Below the pieces are notes generated by a model, which saw only the letters and a program-made list of their open reading frames with translations, did no database searches and was not told the DNA's origin. Positions 1 to 11,415 of a DNA stretch of 64,000 nt are shown in pieces (the first letter of the stretch is position 1; the number at the start of each line of letters is the position of its first letter). The DNA lies in contig VCJN01002734.1 of the NCBI GenBank assembly GCA_006384855.1, positions 1 through 64,000 of the forward strand. Direction: 5' to 3'. A program made the position numbers and the translations under genes. This stretch comes from Tetraselmis striata (taxonomy: Eukaryota > Chlorophyta > Chlorodendrophyceae > Chlorodendrales > Chlorodendraceae).

Positions 1-42
1 GACCGGCGAGCTATGTTAGTCCCGAGCGAGACGCCACGCCAT

Positions 43-64
43 TTTTGTCCCAGCTGGGACAAAA
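43..64. repeat. Perfect 22-bp palindrome in transposase intron
   Basis: TTTTGTCCCAG followed directly by its reverse complement CTGGGACAAAA. It lies in the last visible intron of the element-A transposase gene. The half-site GGGACAAAA is also the core of the 24-bp satellite found in this element. The B1 copy has a longer, imperfect version at 15227-15257. Confidence 0.85.
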
Positions 65-92
65 TAACAAGCAAGGTAGAAGAACCAAATTG

Positions 93-114
93 TTTTGTCC
101 CGTAAAGGACAAAA
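93..114. repeat. Inverted repeat TTTTGTCC-6-GGACAAAA
   Basis: Two 8-bp arms (93-100 and 107-114) around a 6-bp spacer, in the same transposase intron as the 22-bp palindrome. The equivalent position in the B1 copy (15177-15198) keeps both arms and the spacer, so the structure is conserved between element copies. A protein-binding site or an RNA hairpin are both possible. Confidence 0.75.
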
Positions 115-135
115 ATGACAAACAATGGGACTCAC

Positions 136-3100
136 ATCGGAGACGTCGATGACAACGAGGTTCGAGCCCTTTGCATCGCTGGGCGATGTGTTGTCATGAA
201 GCCTCTCCTTGGCGCCGGCGTGAACTCCCCGGAAGGCGCTGTCAGCTTGAAGCACTTGAGCACGAACCTCGGCTTCCACGCGAGCGGCTTCGGCATTGTT
301 GAGGTCTGCGTTGGTAGCCATCGTGTGACGTGCCTCAGCAGGCGCGGTCTGCCCGTGCTCGCGCAAGAAGTCGTCAACTTCCTCTTTCCGTTGCGGCCAG
401 AACCCGGAGAAAGCTGCCGAAGGAGCAGTTTGCATCTCATCCAAGTCGTCGAGCAGATTCTTCCAGCTCTCGCGCTCGACTAGGGAGAAGTGCCACTGGA
501 CCCCCAGGTCCGTGATGTACGACCTGACCTTCTTGAAATCATCCAAGTACCTCTGGACCTTCACCGCGTCGGGCTTCTTTTTGTCGCAGAGAGCGTACAA
601 AAGGGGCCGGCCCGCACGAATCTCGGGCGTCCCAGTTGGCGCGCTCTTCAAGATCTGCACGGGCTCAGAAAGCGGTGTGTTGGACCACAAGGCGGTGCGC
701 AACGAGCCGCCAGACGCGGCGGCGTCGTCACGGGTGAACTCGAATTTGTGCGGCTTACTGATGTCCTGAATGTGGTCTTGGAAATGGGGCCTTAACCACT
801 CAGAGAAGTCGAGGGAGAATGAGAGCTCAGCAATCTCCGGAGTGGGCGAGAATGCCTTCGCCACCAAGTCAAGAAAGGCCTCGATTGTGTAGGCGGAGCT
901 GCGAGATAGCGCAAGACTGATGCGGCTGAAGATCTGGTCAACCCGTTCGTGAGTGTGCCCGACAGGCAAGAAGACCAAATGAATGACGTCGCAGATGCCG
1001 ATAGACACAAGCCAATTGCAGAGGGCCGCCACGTTCCTATTCTTGTTCTCCCTGACGGTGTTGTCCATCTGGATTCTGATGTACGGAATCTTTCTACCAC
1101 GGTGTTGAATTTCCTGCATCGCAGACAAGCTTTCATCAGTCCATGGCTACCGGACAACCACGGCGAACCTATCGGGAGGCTAACGAGCTCACCTTCATGA
1201 TCGTGATCCATATCAGAGTGCACGTCGTGGACGAATCGTGGGGGATGGTGTTGGTGTAGTAGTAGATGTCGTCCGGGCGGTATCCGTCGTACTTCACACA
1301 GGTGAGGTGGTACTTGAGGAGCATGTCGGGCTTCACAGTCTTGGGGATGCGAACCCAGTGAGGCAGCAGGGTCTTCGCGGAGTCCATGCTATCAATTTCG
1401 AAGAAGAAGAAGTTTCCATGGCCAAGGCGCGACTGGAAGACGGTGTTGTTCAGATCCCTTCGTTCCTGGCGCACTCTCTCGAGGTGTACCTTCTGCTCAG
1501 CTCTGACCTGACGCCTCACCAGCTGCTGATGTTGACGGTGCACTTGACGTTCCTCTGGCGTCATGTCCTTTGTGCAAATCTCGCGAGCTTGGTCTCTGAG
1601 TGCTTTGCCCGCCGCGCATATGGGACAGTGGCTGAATCGCTTCACCTTCGGCGTGGTGACATCCGGGAAGTCTTCCTTCCAAGTCCGGCGGAAAGTGTCG
1701 AACGATGCGAGCTTCACTTCGCTCTCGGTAGCCAAATCTACAAAGGGGCAGGGGCGTGATATGTCGGTATACAAATAAGGTCTCATAATGCGAGACAGAA
1801 AAGTTCGGTCTGAAGTGGGTCGAAATAATTATATCGGTAGTGGGTGAATAATTCTGTAATCAGCATGGCGAAACAATCTGTCATCAGTGTGACGAAACGG
1901 TATGTCAGTAGTGGGACAAAACCGTCTCTCAGCAGTGGGACAAGACGTTCTCTCTGCAATGGGACGATATCGGCTAATTATGTGGGACAAATACTTTTGT
2001 GGTCGGTGGGACGAAACGGTATGCCATGAGCGGTGCGAAACTCTCTATCATCAGTGGGACGAAATCGGTCCGGCGTCGGTGGGACTAAACGTTCTGGCGA
2101 TAGCGGGACGAAACGGTTTGTCATCAGTGGGACAAAACGGTTTGTCATCAGCGGGACAAAACGGTTTGTCATCAGTGGGACGAAACGTTCTGTCATCAGT
2201 GGGACAAAACGGTTTGTCATCAGCGGGACAAAACGGTTTGTCATCAGTGGGACGAAACGGTTCGTCAACAGCGGGACAAAACGGTATGTCATCAGCGGGA
2301 CGAAACGGTTTGTCATCAGTGGGACGAAACGGTTTGTCATCAGTGGGACGAAACGGTTTGTCATCAGTGGGACGAAACGGTTTGTCATCAGTGGGACGAA
2401 ACGGTTTGTCATCAGCGGGACGAAACGGTCTGTCATCAGCGGGACGAAACGGTATGTCATCAGTGGGACAAAATGGGCCTCACCACGGAGAATGGCGTTG
2501 TCGTCCTCGGCCCACGACTTGTAGTAGTAGTAGACGCAAATCTTGGTCATCCAGGGAGGTAGGTGCTTCTTGAAGGTCTCGCTGTTTCCGTCATGAAAAG
2601 GCATGATCTCGACGTGACCGAGGTCATCCGAGAAGAAGTGCTCGAGAAACATGCGCACATGCTCCCTCGGTCCGGTCTGTCTGCTCTCGTATTGCTTGCG
2701 CTGCCTGATGTACGTGGGTTCGTTATCCACCACCGACCGCTGGATCACGAGACGTCTGTGTTTCGAGACCTTATGCAAGACCTCCCACGCACGCCCACAC
2801 GTGTAGATGGGGCCGCGATGATCGAAAGATCGCAAGTAGCCACCGTGATCGAACATGTAATCGAACTTGTCGGATGCCGACTCGTAGCCACCCCTGAGAA
2901 CCTGAGCGAGCCGGTCAAAGGAGCGGTTCTGATTGCCAGAGTATACGGTCAACGCACGGTCCAACACGGCATCAACGAGGGCCTCTCCGCACTGTGTGTA
3001 TAGCTTGTGCACGCACTTGCGCGAACAGCATTGCGACTGCTCGCTAGCCTCCTTGGCGAGCATGAGGCGGATACAATCGCGAGAGGTGCGCTTGCTGATC

Positions 3101-3309
3101 AGAGACGAGACCTTGCCATTACCGCTTTCGGCGACCTCATCGCAGCCCTTGCCCCACGTGTACTTCCTTTTCTCAGGCTCCTTACGATCACTCGCACGCG
3201 CGTCGCAATCACACGAGTACCCACTGCGGCACGAACACAGCGGTAATGTAACTGTAGTGTCCGACGCGCCGGATCCTGGAGAAGAGGCCATGCTTTCGAC
3301 CGCCGCCAT
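136..3309 (-). CDS. DUF7869-like DDE-type transposase, element A (3' end outside window)
   Basis: Three exons are visible: 2484-3309, 1193-1737 and 136-1113. Their phases match across introns of 746 and 79 bp. The gene continues off the left edge; the B1 copy shows one more exon of 173 codons, giving about 956 aa in all. Exon 1 has Cys clusters (PLCSC, CCSRKC) followed by a helical region. Exon 2 has a CPIC motif and EIDSMDSAK, the probable first catalytic Asp. Exon 3 has QMDNTVRENKN and LPVGHTHERVDQIFS, the pattern I know from eukaryotic DUF7869 proteins. The family name is from memory; the DDE/RNase-H fold is inferred from Asp, Asp and the HTHE block. The ATG at 3309 is the first one upstream of the Cys region. 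It is divergent from the methyltransferase-like gene at 3857. The first intron is nearly all satellite, and exons are intact, so this copy could be functional. Confidence 0.75.
1849..2472 (+). repeat. 24-bp satellite array in transposase intron 1
   Basis: About 25 head-to-tail copies of a 24-bp unit beginning TGTCATCAGTGGGACG and ending AAACGG plus two bases, with AGTGGGACAAAA variants. Copies at the left edge are more divergent. The array lies wholly inside the first transposase intron (1738-2483), antisense to the gene. Because 24 is a multiple of 3, several frames on both strands stay open; these are not proteins. Confidence 0.95.
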
Positions 3310-3856
3310 GCAGCGCGGGGCGAGTGGGTGGGGGGGGGGGGGGGGGGGGTGAAGGACTGTGATCTGTGGTGAGGAAGAGTGACGGCCGATGACCGTTCTC
3401 GGACGGGCCGTTGACCGGGGTGCATAATATCCAGGTACGGGTCAAAATAATTGATGACTCAAATACCGTGTTATTTCGTGCTTCTTTCGTATGTCGGAAA
3501 TAGTTCTATACTAGTAAGTACACCCGAATCCAATCCAAGGAATATATCATCCCATGAAGGAATATTATTGCCACGCCACTGTACTCTCGTACCGTTATGA
3601 CTCTAGAGTAGGGAATATTTTATCTTCCAGTAATAGTAATATATAGTCGCAGTAGTTAGCCCTGTATATTCGTCGCGGTGCAAAATACATGAACCTGATG
3701 ACGACGACGAGGTACACTATAGTGTGCGCACGCGCGCCGTTGGTCCAGCAGGGGTCAGAGCGGCGGCAGACGGAAACCACGTCATTTCCACCTCTCCCTC
3801 ACCGCTTCCCACCAAGAAACACGCTCATCTACCGCGTCAACCTACCTACCGCCAGA
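3310..3856. promoter_or_regulatory. Divergent promoter region between transposase and methyltransferase-like gene
   Basis: 547 bp separate the two start codons of element A, which point away from each other, so both promoters must lie here. It holds a run of about 20 G at 3330-3350 and AT-rich DNA around 3440-3680. I found no clear TATA box. Promoter function is inferred from gene layout only. Confidence 0.5.
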
Positions 3857-6800
3857 ATGGCGCCGAAGAAGAACGAGCCTGCCAAGGACAAGGAAGACAA
3901 GGACGACGCCACCCCAGGTGAGTTGCGCGCGCGTACAGTAGCTGCCTGCCTGCTCGACGCGTGATACGGCCAGATCTAGCGAGTTCGGTTAGGGTTCACT
4001 GTAGAAGCGGTGTAATCTAGGACCACTCGAGGTGTAGGCAGACGAGTGGCAGCGTACAGTAGCCGCCTGCCTGCTCGACGCGTGATGCGGCCAGATCTAG
4101 CGAGTTCGGTTAGGGTTCCCTGTAGAAGCGGTGTAATCTAGGACCGCTCGAGGTGTAGGCAGACGAGTGGGAATATAAACACAAACCGAACGAGCGGCAT
4201 CAGGGTCCTGCATGGTAGTATTACGTCCCGTCGAGGCAGCTGTTGCAAGCAGTAAGGATGCTAATTGGTGGTGGGAGGGGGTGGGGGTGAAGAGCGGCCA
4301 GGGGGAACCTCTGCCTGTACTCCGCCGTAAGGAGTGGTTTAATATTAGTGTGAAGCGCAGTACTTGAAGACATTACATTATTAAACCGCAGTACATAATG
4401 TATTGAAAATAGTTTTGTCATCAGTGGGACAAAACGGTCTGTCATCAGTGGGACGAAACGGTTTGTCATCAGTGGGACGAAACGGTTTTGTCATCAGTGG
4501 GAACCAGGAAAACGGTTTGTCATTCAGTGGGACGAAACGGTTTGTCATACAGTGGGACGAAACGGTTTGTCACAGTGGGACGAAACGGTTTGTCATCAGT
4601 GGGACGAAACGGTTGTCATCAGTGGGACGAAACGTTATGTCATCAAGTGGACGAAACGGTTTGTCAATCAAGGTGGGACGAAAACGGTTTGTTCATCAAT
4701 GGGACGAAAACGGCTCTGTCATCAGGTGGACGACGGTCTGTCAGCAGTGGGACGAACTTTGTCATCAGTGGGACGAACGGTTTGTCATCAAGTGGGTACG
4801 AAAACGGTTCTGTCATCAGTTGGACGAAACGGTTCTGTCATCAGTTGGGACCGTAAACGGTCTGTCATCAGTGGGACGAAACCGGTCTGTCATTCAGTGG
4901 GACGAAACGTTCTGTCATGCAGTGGGACGAAACGTTCTTGTCCATTAGTAGGGACGAAGACGGTTTGTCATCAGTGGGACGAAACGGTTTGGTCATCAGT
5001 GGGACGAAACGGTCTGTCATCAGTGGGACGAAACTATCTGTCATCAGTGGGACGAAACGGTCTGACAGGATGTGATATTTTTAGGTCGAAGGTCCAAGCG
5101 GACACCAAAACCTACCGAGAAAGCAAAAGAATTCGATGCGCTCGGAGCGCTAGTCGGGAGAAAACACAAGGCGTCATCTTCTGTGCCCGAGCAGCCGGCG
5201 GCGAAGAAGAGCCGTGCAGCCTCAGCTTCTGCAGCTAGAGCGGGCGCTGAGGCATCAGGTAACCCCTGGAAACCGAGCCTTTTAGGAGGTAGAGTGACGA
5301 TTTACGGCACGCACTCGCAAGGAGAAAGATCGGCCGCAGCTCTTTTGACGGCCCGAATCAAGAGCGGCCAGGTCCTCTCAGATGCTCAAATGCAGACTGC
5401 GCGAAGGCTAATCGATTACGAAAAGCTCATGCAAGCTTACTATCAATCAGGTCCTTGCCTCTCCAATCATATGATTTTTGTGAGTGCACTGTGTCATATT
5501 GACATTGGTTGAAATCATGTGTGTTGACAGGTTCGAAAGGACGCGCACATGAGCCAGGAGCGACTCAAGCTTCAAAGGAATCCAAGGGGAAAGAAAAGGT
5601 TTCAGAGATGATTGTGACTCCAGGTAATTGTGACTGAAAGTATCAATCCCTGCCTTTGTGAGTGCACTGTGTCATATTTACATTGTTTGAAATCATGTGT
5701 GTTGACAGGTTCGAAAGGAGGCGCACACGAGCCAGTAGCGACTCAAGCTTCAAAGGAATCCAAGGGAAAAGAAAAGGTTTCAGAGACGATTGTGACTCCA
5801 GGTAATTGTGACTGAAAGTATCAATCCCTGCCTTCTTACTCCCTTCGATTACTTTCTCGTCAATGAGTTATCTGACGTTCCAACAGGTCGTAAATTGGCG
5901 CAGGCAACCGCGTCGGAAGCAGCTGGTAAATCGGGATCCCCAGGTAAGAAAAATTACGCTTGGCTTTGATGGTGTATGGCGATACCGTTCAGTAGTTAAT
6001 CGTGACGCCCACTGCATGTGTGTTGAGTACTCTCTACTCATTCTTTACAGGTTCCCCGAATCAAGGCTCTTCTATGTCTAAAGGCCCATCTCAAGTACCG
6101 GAAACAGAGCCTGAGCCTGAAATAGAGCACACTGAGCCGGAGCCCGAGCCGAGCCGGAGCCTGAAACAGAGCCCACTCAGATGGAGCCGGAGCCCGAGCC
6201 GGAGCCCGAGCCCGAGACTCCAGCGCCGACTACCGGGCAAGCGTCTGGTTCTGGAGCCTCTGGTTCTCGAGCCCCTATTGCCGAGAGTGACTCCGAGAAG
6301 GGTTCCTGAATTCCTCAGTATGTGCACGGATGAAGAGGTCTTCGGCACAGAGGAAGAACAGAGGCAACGGGCGGCAGAGAAGCGAAAGCAAGCTCTCGAC
6401 ATCACCGGCACTCCCGGACCCGAGAGGAAGACAAAGCTGATGACGGTCGCCTCTTACGACGACTTCTTTGACGGGAGGGACGGGTCCCAAGAAGATGACT
6501 CCTACAGCGACTTTACCTCAAGGAGCTGGACTATCCACTGGTTCAAGAACGCAAGTGCTGAGGTAGAGATCTATTTGTACATCGAATTGCACAAGGCGAG
6601 CCTGCTGACTGGCAAGGACTTTTTCGATGATCCGGAGGGGCCACTTCTCGCGTGTATCGGAAAGATCAAGGACGTCGAGCCGGACTCGGCCGGAAACTAC
6701 GAGGTGAGTAAAGCGTACTCGATGTCTGAATTCGTGTCAATGTCGTGTTTCAATAAGTATTAATATTCTTATGCTTGTTACCGCAGATCTCCCTTGAACC

Positions 6801-9800
6801 TTATCGCTTGACAGTGCACAAGGAGTTCAGGATCGATGTCAGCTTTGAGAGGTTGCTACTCCACGCGATCCAACCGCCACTCTCCTTCCAGCCGCGGTTC
6901 CAGTCTTACTACGCATGGACTTTGGTCGAGCGCAATGTGCTGGCTCAGGCGCTGACAGGTTTCGCGTCTGGTCAGATTGACATCAATGACTTGGCCAACA
7001 TTGACAAGGATTTTAAGAACGCGCTTCCATACGTCAACACGTTGGCCGTCCCGCCGGCCTTGAATGGCTTCCACAACACCGGTGCCGTCGACTGGATCTC
7101 TTACGGCCACCTCAGAGTCGATATTGCTGATCCAGAGGTGAAGACATCTCACGGTGGCGACATCAACACGCTATACGCCGACATAGTCAACCTCGTCGTC
7201 GACAAGGATACGGGGCTGCCTCACATTTTCAGCTTCATATCCGATAAGTTCGTCGCTCCGCCGCCGGAATTTGAATTCCGTTCCCCAAAGCTGCAAGACT
7301 GCAATATGGTGGCGCAAAGCTACAAGGTAAAAGCCTATCGCGACATGTTGTCCCTATCCGGTAATCAATACACAATGCAACTTACTGACATCCATTTCTT
7401 GCATTTGTTATTCAGAGGAATCCTTCCCTGTCCGCCGAGAATTTCTCGGTGTCCTTTCCAGTAGTCCCTAAATTCGGTTCTTTCAGCGAAGAGTACGAGC
7501 CCCTCGCTCTGACCATGGCCAACTTCAAGGAGCTAGTCGCAGCACACGAAGGCGGGGAGAACCCGAGGTTGGCGGATTCAAGTTCCTACAAGCCAGAGAT
7601 CGATGTCATCATCGATTTTCTTAGGTACTGCAATGCGCGTCAAGCCAACATCGACGGCAGCCACAGACGGGAGGCGAAGCGCATGGTGAAAGAAAACTAC
7701 CCGGAAATCTACAAAGCCAACAAAGGCATCCACCTCACGTCGGCTAAGATGTACATCGGCCTCTCGCCGGAAGTCTGCCGCTACATGTCTATGAAGCTCA
7801 ACGAGGCGGGTCACACCGTCGTGGGAGACACGTCGATGCACAAACTCCTGGTGAGTGCCCCATTCTCCCAAATTATTATTAAGCTGACCGTGGCAGCAAA
7901 TAGGCGTAAAGTGTGACAAAAGTCGTTCTTCGTTAGCGGGTTAAACATATGTCACAGTGGGACGAAACGGTCTGTCATCAGCGGGACGAAACGGTTTGTC
8001 ATCAGTGGGACGAAACGGTTTGTCATCAGTGGGACGAAACGTTCTGTCATCAATGGGACAAAACGGTTTGTCATCAGTGGGACGAAACGGTTTGTCATCA
8101 GTGGGACGAAACGGTCTGTCATCAGCGGGACGAAACGGTCTGTCATCAGCGGGACGAAACGGTCTGTCATCAGCGGGACGAAACGGTCTGTCATCAGCGG
8201 GACGAAACGGTCTGTCATCAGCGGGACGAAACGGTCTGTCATCAGCGGGACGAAACGGTCTGTCATCAGCGGGACGAAACGGTCTGTCATCAGCGGGACG
8301 AAACGGTTTGTCATCGAGGTACAATCGTTCGGAATTTTGAAATCGGTGCAATTGTTTCTGCAGAACCTTCGCAGATGTTTCGAGAGCTGGTATGCAGAAC
8401 AGGATGCAAATCGCCCCGGCTTTAGGGCACTCCCGCAAATCAGGGTAGTGAAGGAGTTCAAGAAGTCTGAAGTTCTTCAAGTTGAACTTGAGAAGATCGG
8501 CATCAAAGATGAGAAGAGCAGCGAGTTCTCAAATTTGATTGACCTCTGTTCGCGCCCACAACGGTGAGCTGCGTACATGATGAAAATTTATCGTGTTGTT
8601 AATGCTGCTAGATTCTGACAAATGATTTGCGCAGTGTTTTTGAGCCCCTTGAGCAGATTTCTGAAGCCTACCGGCATGTGGACCTCGGGGTTCGAGGATG
8701 GGACGAAGCCAGAACCAAACTCCGAGACCTGTTAGTGTTCTACGAGCAAGAACTCGATAGAGTCAAGCGCCTCAATTCCGGCAGGCAACTCACCCAGAAG
8801 GAAGTGAGCAAGGTTTACGAAGCAATTCGGAAGCCTATCAATGCAATCCTCGATAATAAGAAGTACGGCTTCGGCAAAGACAGAGCTCACTTCCGAGTCG
8901 CACTCATGGAGGTAAGTTGTGACCGACCCCAGTGTCTTAATCACATGGAATACTAACATGTCTTTCTCCGTACTGAAGTTTGTTTTCGACCCAGGATGTT
9001 GGCTTTGGACCCCATGCGCCCTGGCTAGACGAGCCGTCTCTTGCCCGGCAGAGCGACAGCGCGGATCTCCCTGTGGGCCAGATGTACCTGGTGGTTGGAC
9101 TGCTCATCCAAGGCGAGCACAGTGTGACCCCGAGCCTCTACGAGCTGGTGGATGACATTAAGCATGCCGGCGACGATGGCCCCATGGCTGTCACGCACAC
9201 CAACGCGGAGTGGCTCGCGATGATTGAGACCTGGAGGTTTCGCGATCTCTTGCGTCGAGCAAGCATCAAGCTCATGAATGCTATTGGCACGGCAAAGGGC
9301 AGGGAGACAATCCAACTGCTGACGCCGGACGAACCGGCCAGGAATTGGGGGAAATTTCTCTCGGACCACATCATCGATTGGGATGTGCAAGACAAAGTGT
9401 CGGATGACCAAGCGGCCGCTCGCCTTGACGCCATCACCAAGTTCCGAGCCAAGGTTGATGACCTCGGCCCAACAGGCTTCCCCAGAAAGTTCCAGGATTT
9501 GTTCAAAGGTGCTCATCGCTCCGGTCCTTTGATGGTCTTGCTGACCCCTCCTGCCAGATGGGGGGACATGAAATCCGCCGATTGTCTCACACCACTACCG
9601 GTTCGAGAGCATATCGCGGCCACCAACACCACCATCAGGAGTGAGGCGTATCGCATCAAGAATCAGATGCCGGACTTGGTCATCTCCTTCTTCACAGAGT
9701 TTGCTCTTCTGGCATGTGCGCCGGAGCTTATCGCGGTTTCCGCTCCGAATGTTTCTAATGAGCTGTGGATATCGATGAAGGTAACTAAGATCTTGTGCAA

Positions 9801-11144
9801 CCAGAAATGCTCTTCTGAATTTTCGTTGTGAGCCATTAACCCGAATCTGTTCTAATACGCACAGGCCGAGGAACTTCCGGTGATGCCCAAGGGAGAAGGG
9901 GTCGACAAGGATGAGAAGGTGTGGTTGAACACGGAGCTTTGCAAGACTTGCATTGTGGAGGGGAACTTCAAGGCTCCCGCGACAAAACAATTCGTCGCGG
10001 ACGCCATGTCGGCAGTTCGTGCCAGAAAGGCAACAGTCTTCATTGCCGACGCGCTTTTCGGAGCTGGTTCGCACACATGGGACTCGAAGGATGCTGCGTG
10101 GGGTACGGACGACTTCAACGACGTGTTTGCTTTCGCCAGGCAAGACAACCCCAACAACCCCGGTGCGTAGATGACTGTGCTTTCATTTATCTCATTCCCG
10201 ATTTTTCCCCCGCGCAGGCAGTTGAATATCCTGACTGGATCTTCTGACGTCCACACTGCTCTCGATGGGTGCCATTTCTTCATTCACCTCTCGGACCAGC
10301 AACTTGGATCCGCAATCACAGCCGTTCAAAAACAAGCTGAGGACCTCATCTATCACGTCCTGACTTGGGCCAAGGATTGCGGGATGAAGATGGGCAGCTC
10401 TCTGCGTCACGACGCTGAGTACTACCTCTACGTCAGGAAGCCCCCGCCAAGCATCATAGCTGACAACATCCGTTTCGATGATCCCCGAAGGTGAGATTTG
10501 ATCCGTGGAAAATAGCCGGCTTGTATTTATTTACTCGCTAACCCGGTTGAGCCTTTCCAGGTTCTCTACATCCATCATATTGGGTCACTTCAAAGACAGT
10601 TCGAAATTGAAGGACGAGAACAGACAGACGGTGAACAAGTACCAAAAGCCTATCGCTCTCTTCGCAAAGCACCTTAAGATGGCGGCAACAGACGGGACAA
10701 CAATCGTCGACGTCACAGCCGGAACCGGGACAACCGCGGTGCGTGAGGGGTGCAACCCGGGTGAGTGTCTTAATGGGATCAACATAAAAAATGTACGCCT
10801 TGTGCGGTTTGCCACGCCTTTTCCAGGTCGCTGCGGCCTTTTCCGTGTGGTGGGACCATATGGATCATACCTACTCGTTCACACACAGGAACTTGAAGAT
10901 TATCCTCATTGACAACCAGAAGACGCAAATCGCTGGGATGAAGTCCAGAATGACCTCATGGTTCAAAGAGAAGCCATGGGACGAGACTCAACAACTGCGT
11001 CCAAGTGACTTCGAGAAGTGGCCGGGTCTACCCCATCCAATGACCGAGTTTGAGGAGCAGTTAGAGCGTGTAGCGGCGGAGAAGAGGAGGCAAGAGGCGG
11101 CAGAACGCCGAGGGGATTATGTGATCGAAGATGATGATACGTAG
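3857..11144 (+). CDS. Element-borne protein with C-terminal DNA amino-methyltransferase-like domain, 15 exons
   Basis: Exons with matching phases: 3857-3917, 5085-5450, 5531-5623, 5709-5801, 5887-5943, 6051-6703, 6787-7326, 7416-7850, 8364-8563, 8635-8911, 8995-9780, 9865-10166, 10218-10490, 10561-10738 and 10827-11144. They total 4,632 nt, about 1,543 aa. The N-terminus is Lys/Glu/Ala-rich and low-complexity, probably disordered; exon 6 adds Glu-Pro repeats. Exons 7-11 encode a long globular region I do not recognise. The end looks like a beta-class (N4-cytosine/N6-adenine) methyltransferase. A candidate catalytic block IADALFG (Asp about 1249) comes first, then a strand-helix ending in LTWAKDCG. 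The SAM motif DVTAGTGTTA (about 1429-1438) follows, then ILIDNQ. The usual (D/N/S)PP(Y/F/W) is replaced by DALF, so catalysis is uncertain. Introns 1 and 8 carry satellite arrays. The reading frame is intact, unlike the B2 copy. Confidence 0.75.
3932..4170 (+). repeat. 121-bp tandem duplication in intron 1
   Basis: Two head-to-tail copies of a 121-bp unit (starting at 3932 and 4053) differ at only a few bases. They lie near the 5' end of the 1,167-bp first intron of the methyltransferase-like gene, upstream of the satellite array. Confidence 0.85.
4413..5062 (+). repeat. 24-bp satellite array in intron 1 of methyltransferase-like gene
   Basis: Same 24-bp family as at 1849-2472, in the same orientation on the plus strand and so sense to this gene. 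About 26 units. This array is much noisier than the others, with many single-base insertions and deletions that break the period. It ends about 20 bp before the exon 2 splice acceptor. Confidence 0.9.
5531..5801 (+). repeat. Tandem duplicated exon (exons 3 and 4)
   Basis: Exons 5531-5623 and 5709-5801 are both 93 nt, phase 1-1, and encode nearly the same 31 residues (SKGRAHEPGATQASK versus SKGGAHEPVATQASK). The intron ahead of each is duplicated too, so the repeat unit is exon plus intron. Exons 2 to 5 all start by completing a Gly codon across the splice site. That allows exon gain or loss without a frameshift. Confidence 0.85.
7949..8315 (+). repeat. 24-bp satellite array in intron 8 of methyltransferase-like gene
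   Basis: About 15 regular units of the 24-bp satellite inside intron 8 (7851-8363). The eight units at 8118-8310 are almost identical and share CAGCGGGACGAAACGGTC, pointing to recent local amplification. The array stops about 50 bp before the exon 9 acceptor. Confidence 0.95.
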
Positions 11145-11387
11145 TACAATTCCGCAAAATTAGCCGCTCATATGTTTTGTCCCGGCTTTGATAGAGGTTC
11201 AGCCCCGGACGGCACAAACTACTTGTAACCATCCCGTTTCCTTCACTCTTTTGATTTGTCCCTGCTTGGACGGAATTGGTTTCCCCGACTTGGCACAAAA
11301 TGAACCAACCGGCATTCATATTAGCTTGCAATCCCACTGCTGCCCCCAAACCCTAATTTAGACCTAACCACAATGCACCGCGTGCCT
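11145..11387 (+). other. 3' flank of methyltransferase-like gene, element A
   Basis: Noncoding. It holds repeated TTTGTCC half-sites (about 11174, 11256) and a subterminal segment shared with the B2 copy (19155-19405). No gene seen. The CCCAAACCCTAA near the end resembles a plant telomere unit but occurs once. Confidence 0.6.
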
Positions 11388-11414
11388 CGGGGCAAAATAG
11401 GTTGCATTACTGTT
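11388..11414 (+). repeat. Right terminal repeat of element A
   Basis: 27 bp containing GGCAAAATAGGTTGCATT and ending ATTACTGTT. Homologous 27-mers end the MT side of B2 (19406-19432) and the transposase side of B1 (16101-16127). Since the two genes diverge, the same outward sequence beyond both 3' ends means inverted termini. At 11415 the sequence switches in mid-codon to gypsy pol, which fixes the element boundary. Confidence 0.75.
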
Positions 11415-11415
11415 T

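Noticed and set aside
1902-3309. Repetitive proteins (CHQWDETV, FVPLMTNR, RPADDRPF patterns) in several frames over the 24-bp arrays
   Set aside because: The unit length is a multiple of 3, so every frame without a stop stays open on both strands. Good splice sites place the arrays in introns.
7949-8315. CRISPR-like appearance of regular 24-bp repeats
   Set aside because: Repeats are directly adjacent with no spacers, the genome is eukaryotic and there are no cas genes.
11350-11375. Plant-type telomere repeat (CCCTAAA) at the element end
   Set aside because: Only single, imperfect units (AAACCCTAATTTAGACC) occur, as part of the conserved subterminal sequence, with no array.
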